Below, piece after piece: positions 50,886 to 61,440 of a stretch of 64,000 nucleotides of DNA. Position 1 is the first letter of the stretch, and each line of letters begins with the position of its first letter. The position numbers and the translations under genes were made by a program. The stretch spans positions 1-64,000 of the forward strand of contig JAQFVV010001019.1 of NCBI GenBank assembly GCA_028023455.1, in the 5' to 3' direction. The notes under the pieces were generated by a model. That model was not told the origin of the DNA. It was given only the letters and a program-made list of their open reading frames with translations, and did no database searches. The DNA is from Epiperipatus broadwayi (Eukaryota; Onychophora; Udeonychophora; Euonychophora; Peripatidae).

Positions 50886-53359
50886 CACGTGCAAACACAC
50901 ACTCAATTTGATATAAAACACGCATTTTAACTATTCTTCACAATAATGCTTTTCGTATTTTTTTTTTGTTAAATTATTTTTTTTAATGTAGATTTTAAAA
51001 TATGTTTTTGATTTAATAACCTAATTAATTTAACGATTAAACGATTATAATTCTTCATGTCGTAGCTCTAATACCACAGTACCGTTTTATCACACTTATT
51101 GATTAATATATTGGTATTTTAAATATTGCGTAATTAATTTTAATATATATATATTATTTTATTTCTATTCAGATTTATGGTTGTTTTACAACAAAGCACT
51201 GCTAAAATTAACATAATGTTTGGTGTCAATAATAATTTATATTTAAATTTTATCAAGAAAAAAGCAACTGATTCTGTTTCATTTATATAATATTTTATGT
51301 TTTTTTCTTGGTGGAAAATAAATCAATTTTTGCTAACATACATTCCTCTCTTAACTTACATCATCAATAGTCTGTTAAGCATTTCACTCTCTACCAAATA
51401 TATGAATGCATTAAATATGTAAACATCTTTCCAACTTTCAATTTTATTTTAAACTGCAAGCATAATTTATTTTGGTTGTGATAGAAAATGATGTCCTGCA
51501 AATATTGATTTATTTTTAATAAATATTATTGCTTGGTGGCATAAGTTTGGTTTTGTAATAAATGCTATGACAAGATTAAATTTTAAACGTAGCCAGATAT
51601 AATCACATGTTACTTTTAACATTTAATTAAATAACAAAGGCAGACATCAGAATAATCATTACATAATCTATGTAAATAATAAATAGAAATCAAATAATTG
51701 TGAATATTAAATAAGAACAGCACTATATGTATATTTAATTTAATGAAAACTGAGAAACATGTATGAACAATCAAATATAAATTTATATACCAACTTTTAT
51801 TGTTGAAAAATATAATAATGAAATGATCAGCACTTATTACTACAGGATTGGATTTTATTAAGGCTTGGGTTTTTGATAATCAATGAAATCAGACTGAATT
51901 TTAAATTAAATTCAAATGTTAATTTAGAATTAATAATTAAAACTTATAATTAAATATATCTGTATTATAAATTGTCAGAAAATCAAGCCTTAATACAAAT
52001 AATTTAAATCTAACCATTATATTCATTCAATGTATCTATGAGATATTAGATCAAATATTGTCAACAAAATTTGTAAAAAAGAGAATATACTAAAAAAGAA
52101 AATTAGAATGATTTGACTTATTATAAATTCAAAATACAAAATAAATCACGGCTAGAGTAACATTGAAATTAGAAAATATTAGAATACTATGCACCATTTT
52201 AGTTAGTTGAAGTTTGATTATTAAGTCTTTCATCACATGCAATGCTTTTGATAATGGACAAAAAAATCTTAAGTAAGCAGTAAAAAATCTAAAAGTTTAA
52301 TCAATCATCAAGTCTTTAAACAAAAGAATGTTATAAAATCCTTTATCCATAATCAATTGTTCTATAGTCCACAAAACAATAAAGATTTTATTACATGTAC
52401 ATTAAAAGTTATATTCAGCTATGATGTAACCATGCAATCAGCCAATAAAAATTGGGCTGGCAAACTGAAATCATATAATCATCTAGAAAGAATATTTAAT
52501 TGCCCAATCCTCTATAAGTTAAAAGAAAAATCATTATTGGGTTATTTACTAATTTTTATGGGGGAGGGGGACTTTATTTGTGAAAAATATATACTTCAAC
52601 TTTTTACAGATACAAATATTGATATCTAAACTTCCTTATGTTTCCACTCTTAGTTTATAGAAAGTCAAACAAATATATTTTTATTAGATGATCTAGTTTT
52701 TATATGTTTTCTTGCTTGTTTATATTATAGCTAAACTTAAAAAAAAACATAATAAGCCTCTTTAAAACATTTAATATTTATATTTATAAAATTTATACAC
52801 GTTGAATGCCTTATCCAGATATTTTTTATTCAGTTATTAATCCACAAATATTTTAATTTAGTTATTAAGGGTAACAAATTACAATTTCAACAGTAAATTT
52901 ATTTATTTAAAAAAAATAATAATTCTAGGATTAAAGAATAATCAAAGTTGTGTTTAAACTGTGCTTTGCAAAAATCTGCATCTCTATATATTATATAATT
53001 TATAATAATATTAAATAGTGTTATCAAACTTATAATGTAAAACTGTATAAATTAATAGCACTTAATCAATTAAAATGGCTTAGCGCTTTCGAGAAAATGT
53101 ATTTCTCATAAACATAGTCTGTTATGACTCATTCATTGGAATCATTCTATATGCATAATATGCAAATGATAATAGCAAAAAGTTTTCAAATCAAATGCTA
53201 ATAAAAAAATCAAACAGTATTTTTTCTAATATTTGATTTGTTTTATGAGTAGTACCATGATGCAAAAAATGCATATACAGATTATGACTTACATCAGAAA
53301 CTGATTTGCAAAAATGTTTAGAACTAGTGTGTGTAAACCACCAGTTTTAAGTGATTTAG
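50886..53359. other. no clear gene
   Basis: AT-rich. A 90-codon plus-strand open frame at 52357-52629 (starts MFYSPQNNKDF) has no motif and is listed only as a possibility of chance or relic coding. Confidence 0.4.
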
Positions 53360-54310
53360 CTATCAAAGATGTTGTTTCAGTTAGATACAACAGGTAATGA
53401 AAGAACTACTATTTATGCAAATATTACAAGAACTTCAGACATGTCATGGACAAAATCTGTTGAAAACAAAATAAAACTAAGTAAAGGTGGAGAAAATGTT
53501 ACAATTAGCTACAATAATAATCTTATTTTAACCCCAAAATTTCATCATTCTATCATTAATAAAGTATTAAATGTAGATATTTCTTCAAACAATTCTGAAC
53601 TTCCCTTAGTTAATTCACAATAGGATTGATACAGAGAAAACATTAAAAACAAGACTGAAAGGTTCAAGTCATCACACCAAGAGATGTTTTTCAATCATTT
53701 AAGCATTTTTTTAAAGATCATTCCATTGCATTTGCAGTTATGGAAAGAAATTTTCCAAATAACTGTTCTATGATCCACTAAATAGTAATAAAACATGGGA
53801 TTCAGTTTGCTGAATTATTGTGCATCCCAAACTTATATAAATAATCATAGAATTGATTAATGAATATCATAGAGATAAATTTAGAAGGAAAAATTAAACA
53901 CTGGGTAAATATGCATTTATTAAAATAATTGAAAAGAGTAAAAAACTATATTATAAGTTTATTAAAAATGGTATCTTAAATTAAACAATCACTGACATCA
54001 ATAAACATGTGCATATTTGGACTACTAGTAGTTTCCATGTAACTTGCTTAAAGAACATGCCAGTCCCAGATAGCTATGCATAGAAATACAAACTGAGAAT
54101 TTAAACCCTAATAATATTCCAAAACAAGTGACAGATCAAGAGACTATGCTTCTGTTAATAATTTAAGGCATTAAGTCTGAATGCTTTCATTGCAAGAAAC
54201 ATGGTCACATAATCAATATATTCCCCAAACTATTTTGTCAGCATTGTAATCTGATAATCACTCGAAAAATCTAAAGATTGTTACAACATGACAAAGTTAT
54301 ATCAAATGGA
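53360..54310 (+). pseudogene. degraded LINE ORF1 with zinc knuckle
   Basis: An open piece at 53369-53623 (polar, with MSWTKSVENKIKLSKGGENV) is followed by broken frames. Near 54185-54253 one frame reads CFHCKKHGHIINIF then LFCQHCN. This is a Cys-x2-Cys-x4-His-x4-Cys knuckle with the last Cys changed to Phe, plus a second half-knuckle, as in gag-like ORF1 proteins. The layout resembles 5517-6720. The endonuclease ORF of the same element follows from 55300. Non-functional. Confidence 0.65.
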
Positions 54311-54493
54311 CAAAGCAAATACTGACTCATAGCATAAAGTATCAATTGAAGAAAATAACATTGATATTAATTCAGTTGTTAACCAAGAGTGTTATAGTTT
54401 TCAGAATATAAGTCAAACAAGTAATATGAAAATAAACATTAAGATTAAATAGAGCCAATTGTGCAAATCATAATAATTAATAAAATTTAACAA

Positions 54494-54757
54494 TAATATA
54501 AAATAACAATTCATGTCAACTGTTAATACAGAGTTTAATATAAATAAATAAAAACAAATAATATTTCCAAGCGCTTTCAACTCTTACCAAGGCAATACAA
54601 TGAAATGTTAGATTCATCACCTAGGAAAAAATAGAATTTTTTACACTGCCTTGATAAGGACTCGTAAGAGTTGAAAGCGCTTGGAAATATTATTTGTTTT
54701 TATTTATTTATATTAAACTCTGTATTAACAATTGACACGAATTGTTATTTTATATTA
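54494..54757. mobile_element. inverted repeat with hammerhead-like core, family 3
   Basis: Arm 1 (54494-54594) and arm 2 (54647-54757) are inverted, about 100 bp with few mismatches, around a 52-bp spacer. They share TAATACAGAGTTTAATATAA, ATAAAAACAAATAATATTTC and CAAGCGCTTTCAACTCTTAC. Arm 2 has about 10 bp (ATAAGGACTC) that arm 1 lacks, and these complete a hammerhead-like core. It sits between ORF1 and ORF2 of the LINE, so it inserted into it or arose there. Terminal inverted units with hammerheads are known in Penelope-like elements. Confidence 0.65.
54640..54690 (+). ncRNA. hammerhead-like core, family 3
   Basis: TTGATAA (CTGATGA with two transitions), stem II GGACTC-GTAA-GAGTT, box GAAA intact, then GCGCTT, which could form a tiny stem III with CTT as cleavage triplet, then GG facing CC before box 1. 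Plausible as a decayed minimal hammerhead; stem I is weak. Confidence 0.35.
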
Positions 54758-54869
54758 TATACAGAAATATTTATTTATTTATTTAAAATTTAACAAATAA
54801 TGAATACAACAAATATCAATCATACACAATAAATATGGACAGTAGTGACTATAGTACCAAATGAAAACC

Positions 54870-56170
54870 AGGAAAATCTCTGCACAAAAATGTGAGAAAA
54901 AAACGTAGTTCTGAAACAATAGTAAAAAGGAAGACTTCTCCTTTAGAGAGGAGAGGGAAAAAATGAAAACAATAACAGTGCATACACAAGATAGTGATCT
55001 AGAATTTTTGATACTGGTGAGAATACAACTGCTAATGACAATGTAAATCTGTTATGTTATGACAGCTCATAATGCAACAAGAACTCTGATAAGGTATCAG
55101 AGCTGCCACTAGAGGGACTTAATTACTTCCTGAAAAAAATTGTAGAACCCAAACAATAATTGTGATCGATTTTTTAATAGTTTAGATTCTTAGAATAAAT
55201 GACTTTTGTTTTTTTTCTTGCCCATTTATTAATGTAAATTAATTACATTAATATCTTTCTTTTTAGTTTATTTAAAATCTTAATATGTTAAATAAAACTG
55301 ATGCCCTTAATATCAGGAACTTGAACTCTGTGAGGAAAACGATGTCCTTAATATCAGGAACTTGAACTCTGTGGGGAAAACACACCATCTGATTAAGTGG
55401 TATGTTGTTAACTTGCATATATTTGGACTACTCGAGACAAAAATATATAGAAATTCACAAGTTGATTCATCTACATACTTATATACTTACATTGATCTTT
55501 GTTTTCATGAATATTCTTAACACCATCATCTAATACTGAGGTCATTATTAATAAAATATTTTCATTTAACTTGTCAAATATATATATATTGACTCAAATA
55601 TGTTAATCATTACTTTAAAACATCAAACCATAGTTCTCAATGTAGCATCTGTATATGTATTTTCAGGGCCAACTATAATAAATAGGCTAATTTTAACATT
55701 AAATTTTACATTTTCATCATCCCTTTATCCAGTGTTGTTACAAGAGAATCTTAATATAACTTATAGTAAATTTACCACTAAACAGATACAATTGCTAAAC
55801 TTTTCACTAATAAGTGAAAAAGAACTATTACCTAAAACCTCTATCTCATTTAACAATGGCAGGCACTTACCATTGATAGATCTAATCTCTCTCTCATCAA
55901 TGCCTTATCATAATATCAGTTTTTCTCTTATAAATTATTCTTTTTCAGATTATCTACCTATAGCTATATTCCTAAAACTTGATTTTACTCATAGAATGCT
56001 AATTACTAATAAAAAAACAATATGGGTGCTTTTTCAAAATAAAACACCATTAGCTTTAGCCCTAATTGCACCCCTAAAACTTACTTTTGCTCTTAAAATG
56101 CTAATTACTAATGAAAGGAGAATATGGGTGATTTTTCAGAATCAAACACTAGTACTCCTTTTTTTCTGAA
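54870..56170 (+). pseudogene. degraded LINE ORF2: APE endonuclease
   Basis: A basic ORF1 tail (KKRSSETIVKRKTSPLERR near 54900-54960) precedes the endonuclease. Near 55341-55450 the frame reads VLNIRNLNSVGKTHHLIKWY and then HIFGLLETKIYRN, the N-terminal endonuclease blocks (WNLN-V--K and catalytic Glu in LLETK). The open stretch 55600-56169 contains LIDLISLSSMPY and NYSFSDYLPI, the IDLI-and-SDHLPI end of the domain with His changed to Tyr. A 41-bp unit is duplicated at 55300-55381 across the N-terminal block. Frames shift several times. Confidence 0.7.
55300..55381 (+). repeat. 41-bp tandem duplication inside the LINE endonuclease start
   Basis: GATG-CCTTAATATCAGGAAC then TTGAACTCTGTG-GGAAAAC occurs twice in a row with three differences. 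It duplicates the first endonuclease motif, a post-insertion event. Confidence 0.9.
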
Positions 56171-56756
56171 ATATATCTATTACTGTTTAAAATTCAAAAT
56201 CTACAAATTGACCCTGTTCAATGTTGGAATGCCATTATAAATATAACTTTTCATACTATTGATTATATCATTCAAAACAAATTCTCTTCATTTAAACTTT
56301 TAGCACTTGCATCTGCATTATATAAATAATTTAAACAAGATATACACTATATAAATGTCCAATAATTATTGCTTTGAAATTAACAAATAATCTGCAAATC
56401 ACTAAGAGAAGAAATGGCAATAAAAGAATGGTTATATTTGAGTAAACTACATGTATGACCTAGACATGATGTCTAAATAGAGTTTCTGCTACAATTGAAG
56501 TACAAAAAAACATTATGTCTAGTTACTGTCAATCTCCACATGCTACAAAAACAAGTTGCAAAATAAAATTTTACCTCCACTTCTCATTATCATGGAATAC
56601 AAAATGATAACATAATCATTACACCTAGTGAATTCACCCAGAAATGTGCACTAATGTCAAATCCATGCCATCCATCAATAGAAGGAATTCCCCTATTTGT
56701 TTATTTATATTTAAACGAATTTACCAATATACTACTTTTAAACTTAGCTAACTTTT

Positions 56757-56772
56757 TATCCAAAAAATGTAT

Positions 56773-56806
<34 letters not shown>

Positions 56807-56884
56807 ATACATTTTTTGGATAGTATTTGATAGAGACCATATATATATATATATATATATATATATGGTCTCTATCAAATACTA
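56757..56884. repeat. two back-to-back TA-cored perfect palindromes
   Basis: Palindrome 1 (56757-56822): TATCCAAAAAATGTATACAAT, TA run, exact inverse. Palindrome 2 (56821-56884): TAGTATTTGATAGAGACCAT, TA run, exact inverse. They overlap by TA. No mismatch in either arm. Confidence 0.95.
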
Positions 56885-56959
56885 CTTGTTTAATACAAAA
56901 AAAAAAAAAAGAAACAGATAAAAATCTATAAATTGACAAACTTGTGATCTATATCAATA

Positions 56960-57180
56960 AACCCATTAGGAATAAAAATATTGGAATCAATGATCAAAAA
57001 TATCAAAGATACAATTATGCAAAAAACGCAGTCTATAAAAAAAGATCAAGCTTTTTTAAGGACTATTATAGACAAAATTATAAACACACACACACAAAAA
57101 CAACCCAATAGACAACTAAATATCAAGTCAATGTTTGATATGATCCTAATCAATCATCTCATTGTTGAATAGGCACATAT
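56960..57180 (+). pseudogene. LINE endonuclease-RT linker remnant
   Basis: The plus frame near 56960-57090 reads polar, Lys/Arg-rich sequence (KNAVYKKRSSFFKDYYRQN) of the type found between endonuclease and RT in LINE ORF2. It follows the endonuclease relic on the same strand. Assignment rests on context; there is no RT motif. Confidence 0.35.
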
Positions 57181-57639
57181 AAGAGTATCCATATTAATTT
57201 TGTATATCATCATGAATCTAATAATAATCCATGAGACTGAAATAACATTAAATGAAAGGTACTCTACTACTTTTGAGTCTCATTATTCAATGCCACAAAG
57301 GCTCTTTCTAAATGGCCTATTTTTTTGACTATTTACATAAACCTTTTAATCAGAAGCATAAAAACCAATTATCTGGAATATATAAACCAGAGATGAAAGA
57401 TAATATTCAATAAGATGTGATGTGTTGGACTATTTCCATCATTTATGAGTGAATGTATAGAAAATTTTAAACTTTATTTAAACATTCCAAATACAAACAA
57501 CTTGTTAGTAATAACACACAAATAGACAATACAGCTTAGTAATTACACAGTAGTATTATTCTCCACTCTTCTTTAGGTGTTGCTGGCCTATATGCAAAGT
57601 GACAATATTCACTTAGAAGTTGAATTGGCACCTTTAGAT

Positions 57640-57745
57640 TCTTGAATATCAAATTTAAGGCAAACACTCTACCAACTGAGCTATTCTGTCAAAGGCAACA
57701 TATAGTAGAAATTTGATATATTTATATATGAGGATTGGTTCAAAT
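57640..57745 (-). other. tRNA-like segment
   Basis: The minus strand has ATAGCTCAGTTGGTAGAGTG (57690-57671), a perfect tRNA D-arm/A-box. No matching anticodon arm or T-arm follows on that strand, so it is not a tRNA gene. On the plus strand at 57730-57747, AGGATTGGTTCAAATCCT is a good T-arm/B-box in the opposite direction. It looks like a SINE or tRNA pseudogene rearranged by inversion. Confidence 0.5.
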
Positions 57746-57814
57746 CCTCCTGAGTCCTTCAATTTTTTTTTATACTGAGGCTAATTAGTTTTTATTTTTT
57801 AATTTTTCCTAAGT

Positions 57815-58135
57815 GCAAGATTAAATAGAGGTTTCCATACATTGTGTATTGCCACACTAGGTTGTCTTATAGGATTATGTACCATTGTCATATGAGCAGC
57901 TTTCTTGAATTTTTTTCTATGCATTTTTCCCCTTTATCCAATATCTTTGTACTTTACCAATTAAACATATGATCATTATTACATACATGATCTGCTATGG
58001 CAGACATATGTTTTTTTCTATTTTAACCATTAGTTTGTGCTTTTTCAATCACTGTTTGACAGGGCAACAGGTCTCACTAATGTATTTCCTTCCGCATTCA
58101 CATGGTATTTCATAGATGCAGTTTTTGTTCTTCAG
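57815..58135 (-). pseudogene. Penelope-like GIY-YIG endonuclease domain, decayed
   Basis: The minus strand first reads CIYEIPCECGRKYISET (GIY...YIG with G to C and G to S changes, the CxC typical of the Penelope type), then VKQ-stop-LKKHK where the R--EH block is expected. After a frameshift it reads SAIADHVCNNDHMFNW, then a stop and KILDKGEKCIEK. After a further frameshift it reads KKFKKAAHMTMVHNP and QPSVAIHNVWKPLFN. This order (GIY-YIG, SAIA-H, K-KEA, QPS-----W-PL) is that of the C-terminal domain of Penelope-like reverse transcriptases, which nicks target DNA. No RT domain is found upstream. Confidence 0.75.
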
Positions 58136-58427
58136 CATTTCCAGTTTAGGCTTAGTAGAAGTAAGCATTAATAAAGTTTAAAATTTTTTATACATTCGAC
58201 ATTCACTCATAAATTATGGAAATAGTCCAACATATCACATCTTATAATATGCCATCATTACAAACCTTCAGACAAATAATATTTAATGTATTGTCTACAG
58301 GGATGATATTTCAGTGCTTCTTAGGTCCAAAATTCAATTTCCTATCTTGATAGACATCTTAAATATATATACCAACAAATATAAATTACAATTTAACATA
58401 AACAAATCATGTGATTCTTATATATAT

Positions 58428-58457
58428 ATTGTAACGATCCGGAGAAATATCATTACA

Positions 58458-58496
<39 letters not shown>

Positions 58497-58497
58497 A
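58428..58497. repeat. short inverted repeat and (TA)n(GA)n
   Basis: ATTGTAACGAT and ATCATTACAAT are inverted around a CCGGAGAAAT spacer with TA runs outside, followed by (TA)n at 58458-58480 and (GA)n to 58496. The TGTAACGATCCGG word may be an LTR-like end, but no partner was found. Confidence 0.7.
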
Positions 58498-58499
58498 CC

Positions 58500-60258
58500 A
58501 GAAGGGGGATGTCAATCGATTGGGAAATGCAATCTAGCATATTTTTTTTTTACTCTTTAATAAAATGGAAACTTGTGGAAGCAAAATTGTAAAACTTACT
58601 TTTATACAAAAAAATATGATACAATTATTTATTATACATTCAATCTACTCCACTGCAATTTAAGTATTGCTTCATGCCAGTCCCCTTAGGCAGAGAAGCA
58701 TAATACCCAAAGGGTACTTATGACCAAACCGGAGCTATATTTAAAATACATAACTATGACTATGTTTCAAGGCCACAGATCTTCTTGGCTTTAAAATTCA
58801 ACTTTTCATTCAAAGCACATTTTTGTTTTGGAGAAACTCCATGCACCAGTTAACTACAATAGTTAACATGCTCTGAATAATGGTAAACTAATTCAGAGCC
58901 CAAGAAATCCCAACTAACTCAATCAAAAGAATAATATAACAAATTGCTTCTTTAATTAGAGGTATGAATAAAGAAATGACCAACAAACACTAGTTTATAG
59001 AATAATTTATTTAAATAAAATGTTTAATTAAATTTGTAAGCTAATTTTTATAATTTTTTTTAATTAAATATAAACAATAATTTATAATATCTCAGGCACA
59101 CACATATTATAATAAGACATACAGTAGTAATGTAATTTAATATAAAGCATTATAATAATTACAAGCTTTCAAACCTGCACATCAATAGTTCATTTTCTGT
59201 ATTGACTGACTCAGGCATACTTCAAATATTGCAATGGCTACTTAAATTAATATCAGAATTGGAATAAAAAAATGTCATTATCTATAGGATTTTTGAATGA
59301 TGTGGCTTCCAATTATTTGCTGCTGCATGTGTGTTTACCAACCGAATGGAGTTTTGCCTTCTGTTGAGGTTCTAATGATTGCTATTCTGTGCTACTTTTA
59401 TTTCAGGCAGTTAGAAATTCCTGGCAGCTTCAAATTGTTAGATAGGCATTACTTCTATCAGGCAGTCTGTTGACGTTCTGTCTGACTGAGGCTGGGGTTC
59501 ATTGTATGTCCTGAAATGCTTAGCACTGCATGGTATTCATTGAAAAAAAAATTTAATTGTTGTTTGACTTAAGATACATGAAAGACTGACTCTTCAGCCT
59601 TATTTATATGATCACCTTGTTGTCATTTATTTAATTAGTTTTTAAATTTGTCCACTGCTTTGATTAAATTCTTAAGATGCCTTTTAGTTAATCCTACTGT
59701 TTATGGATTTTAATTAGGAGCCATTGCTAATTTCATTTTTTGTAGCTTATTAGTAAATGCAGTCTTGGAGAAAAATTTTAATTATATGCTTTCATTTATT
59801 CTTAATATTTAACTTTCAGTTTTATTATTTATTTATTTTTTTAACGCACACACATTTTACTATTCCTTTATGTTTACAATCAATTCATTATTTATGCACA
59901 TGTATCTGTTTTATGTTAAACAAAATGGAAAGAGTTTTTTTTTAGGTCTTAAGATTTCTTTTTTTTTTTAATTAAATGAAAGAGGGTATTTTTAATTTCA
60001 TATAATATACTTATTTTTAGACTTTTTTAGTTTTAACTTTTCAAAAGTTAAATTCTCTCCCCTGACTTACTCTTAAACTTTTTGATTTCTTCTTTTTTTA
60101 TTCAAACAAAATGTTTTTAATTCAATCATTTACTATAACTTATTCTGCAGTGATTTTATTTATTAGAATTTTAATTTTAAAATCTTTACATTGTTTATGA
60201 AAATTTATATTCTTAATAAATGTAAACATGATTTTCCATGGAGCACTATCCACTAGCG

Positions 60259-60262
<4 letters not shown>
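58500..60262. other. no gene seen
   Basis: AT-rich. 58640-58740 and 59280-59530 are less biased but show no open frame with motifs. Confidence 0.45.

Positions 60263-60339
<77 letters not shown>
60263..60339. repeat. (TA)n microsatellite
   Basis: Pure TA for about 77 bp. Confidence 0.97.
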
Positions 60340-60341
<2 letters not shown>

Positions 60342-60587
60342 AAAAAAGAGGAGAAAAAAGCTACAAACAATATTTTGAAGCCTGCTCATTTTTTAGGTTT
60401 TATTTTTTATCTCAGTAGGCCAGAAATGTGATCAGAATACAAGAAAAACAAAAAAAAAAATTATCATCTAATCATTTTTTCTTAGAAAATCATACTTCTC
60501 TCTGTATGCATGAGGACCATTATTTAATCTTCTAAACATGCCAATGATTAATAGATCGGAAGAGCATATATATATATTAATATATGA

Positions 60588-60589
<2 letters not shown>

Positions 60590-60642
<53 letters not shown>

Positions 60643-60643
60643 C
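60590..60643. repeat. (TA)n-(TG)n compound microsatellite
   Basis: TA block passes into about ten TG units, as at 137-182. A shorter TA stretch with ATTAATAT lies just before. Confidence 0.95.
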
Positions 60644-60749
60644 TATACCATGTGCAAGAAATTATTTTGGGGGAGCAAAATAACTTATATCTCAATTAAG
60701 CAACTATAATGACCTCTATTACAAAATGTTTTAGGTCTACAGTCAATAT

Positions 60750-61435
60750 ATGCCTTTTAAATTTCAAAGACTACAAGCCTAATATCATCATGTGCCAAAT
60801 TTCTTCCATATTTGAAACTTGTAATTAAGATTACACTTACAGACAAGCCTCCAATCCATCATATATTAATGGAAATCTCTTCTATACTCACTTCTAGCTA
60901 TTGATAACCTAACCTTTTACTCATCTAACAATAAGTACTGATATTGGAATGTCTACACTTTTACATCCATCTGTAAACAATAATAATGACAGTTTGCATA
61001 AGTGATAAAGCATTAATCAGTAAATTCAAGTACAGATTCCTTAAATCAAAATACTTTGACTTTCTAACAAAATTAAGTTTACAATTATTACAAACTGTAA
61101 AATTTCATTTAAATATAAAAGCTACTGACCAAATTTAGATTCCCAATGTGGACTTTGTCATAAAGACACAAGTAAACTTATGTTTGGTTGTAAAAGTTTT
61201 GAGACTATATGCACAGCAATTCCAAATGCATTCTAATGTTCTAGTAGTGTTATGCAGTCCATATTTCAACGATTCCCTAAAAAATTGGGCATCCACTTTT
61301 TTGTTTATGCTATGTGGTGCACCACATTCATTTTTCTCATATAATAATAATCCTATGAAATGCTCAAACAACTTCTGGATTAAGATAGAAACCATTAGAA
61401 CAATGAATAAAAAAAATTTACTTTACAATGTTTAA
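60750..61435 (+). pseudogene. LINE RT C-terminal relic
   Basis: Plus-strand broken frames. Near 61000-61110 the frame reads ISKFKYRFLKSKYFDFLTKL then LLQTVKFHLNIKATD. After a frameshift at about 61140 it reads SQCGLCHKDTSKLMFGCKSF then TICTAIPNAF. This matches the C-terminal LINE finger C-x2-C...HL-F-C followed by the A--IW--I region, with the His altered. It lies on the same strand as, and downstream of, the endonuclease at 54870-56170, so it is probably the far end of that element, separated by the Penelope-like insertion and later expansion. No RT catalytic motif survives between them. Confidence 0.5.
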
Positions 61436-61440
61436 TGCTG

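Larger units (their letters stand above)
57411..58244 (-). mobile_element. Penelope-like fragment flanked by inverted arms
   Basis: Left arm 57411-57478 and right arm 58171-58244 are inverted copies, about 68 bp plus one 6-bp insertion in the right arm. They share TGTTGGACTATTTCCAT, TTATGAGTGAATGT and TTTTAAACTTTAT. Between them, in minus sense, lies a GIY-YIG endonuclease relic followed by a tRNA-like segment. Penelope-like elements are framed by direct or inverted terminal units, so this is a 5'-truncated or rearranged Penelope-like insertion, probably inside the plus-strand LINE. Confidence 0.65.

Noticed and set aside
57430-57470. Hammerhead-like core in the arms of the Penelope-like fragment (TTATGAGTGAATG...GAAA)
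   Set aside because: Box 1 does not match and no stem II can be formed between the boxes.
57640-57700. tRNA gene on the minus strand
   Set aside because: Only the D-arm is good; no anticodon stem, no T-arm and no acceptor pairing.
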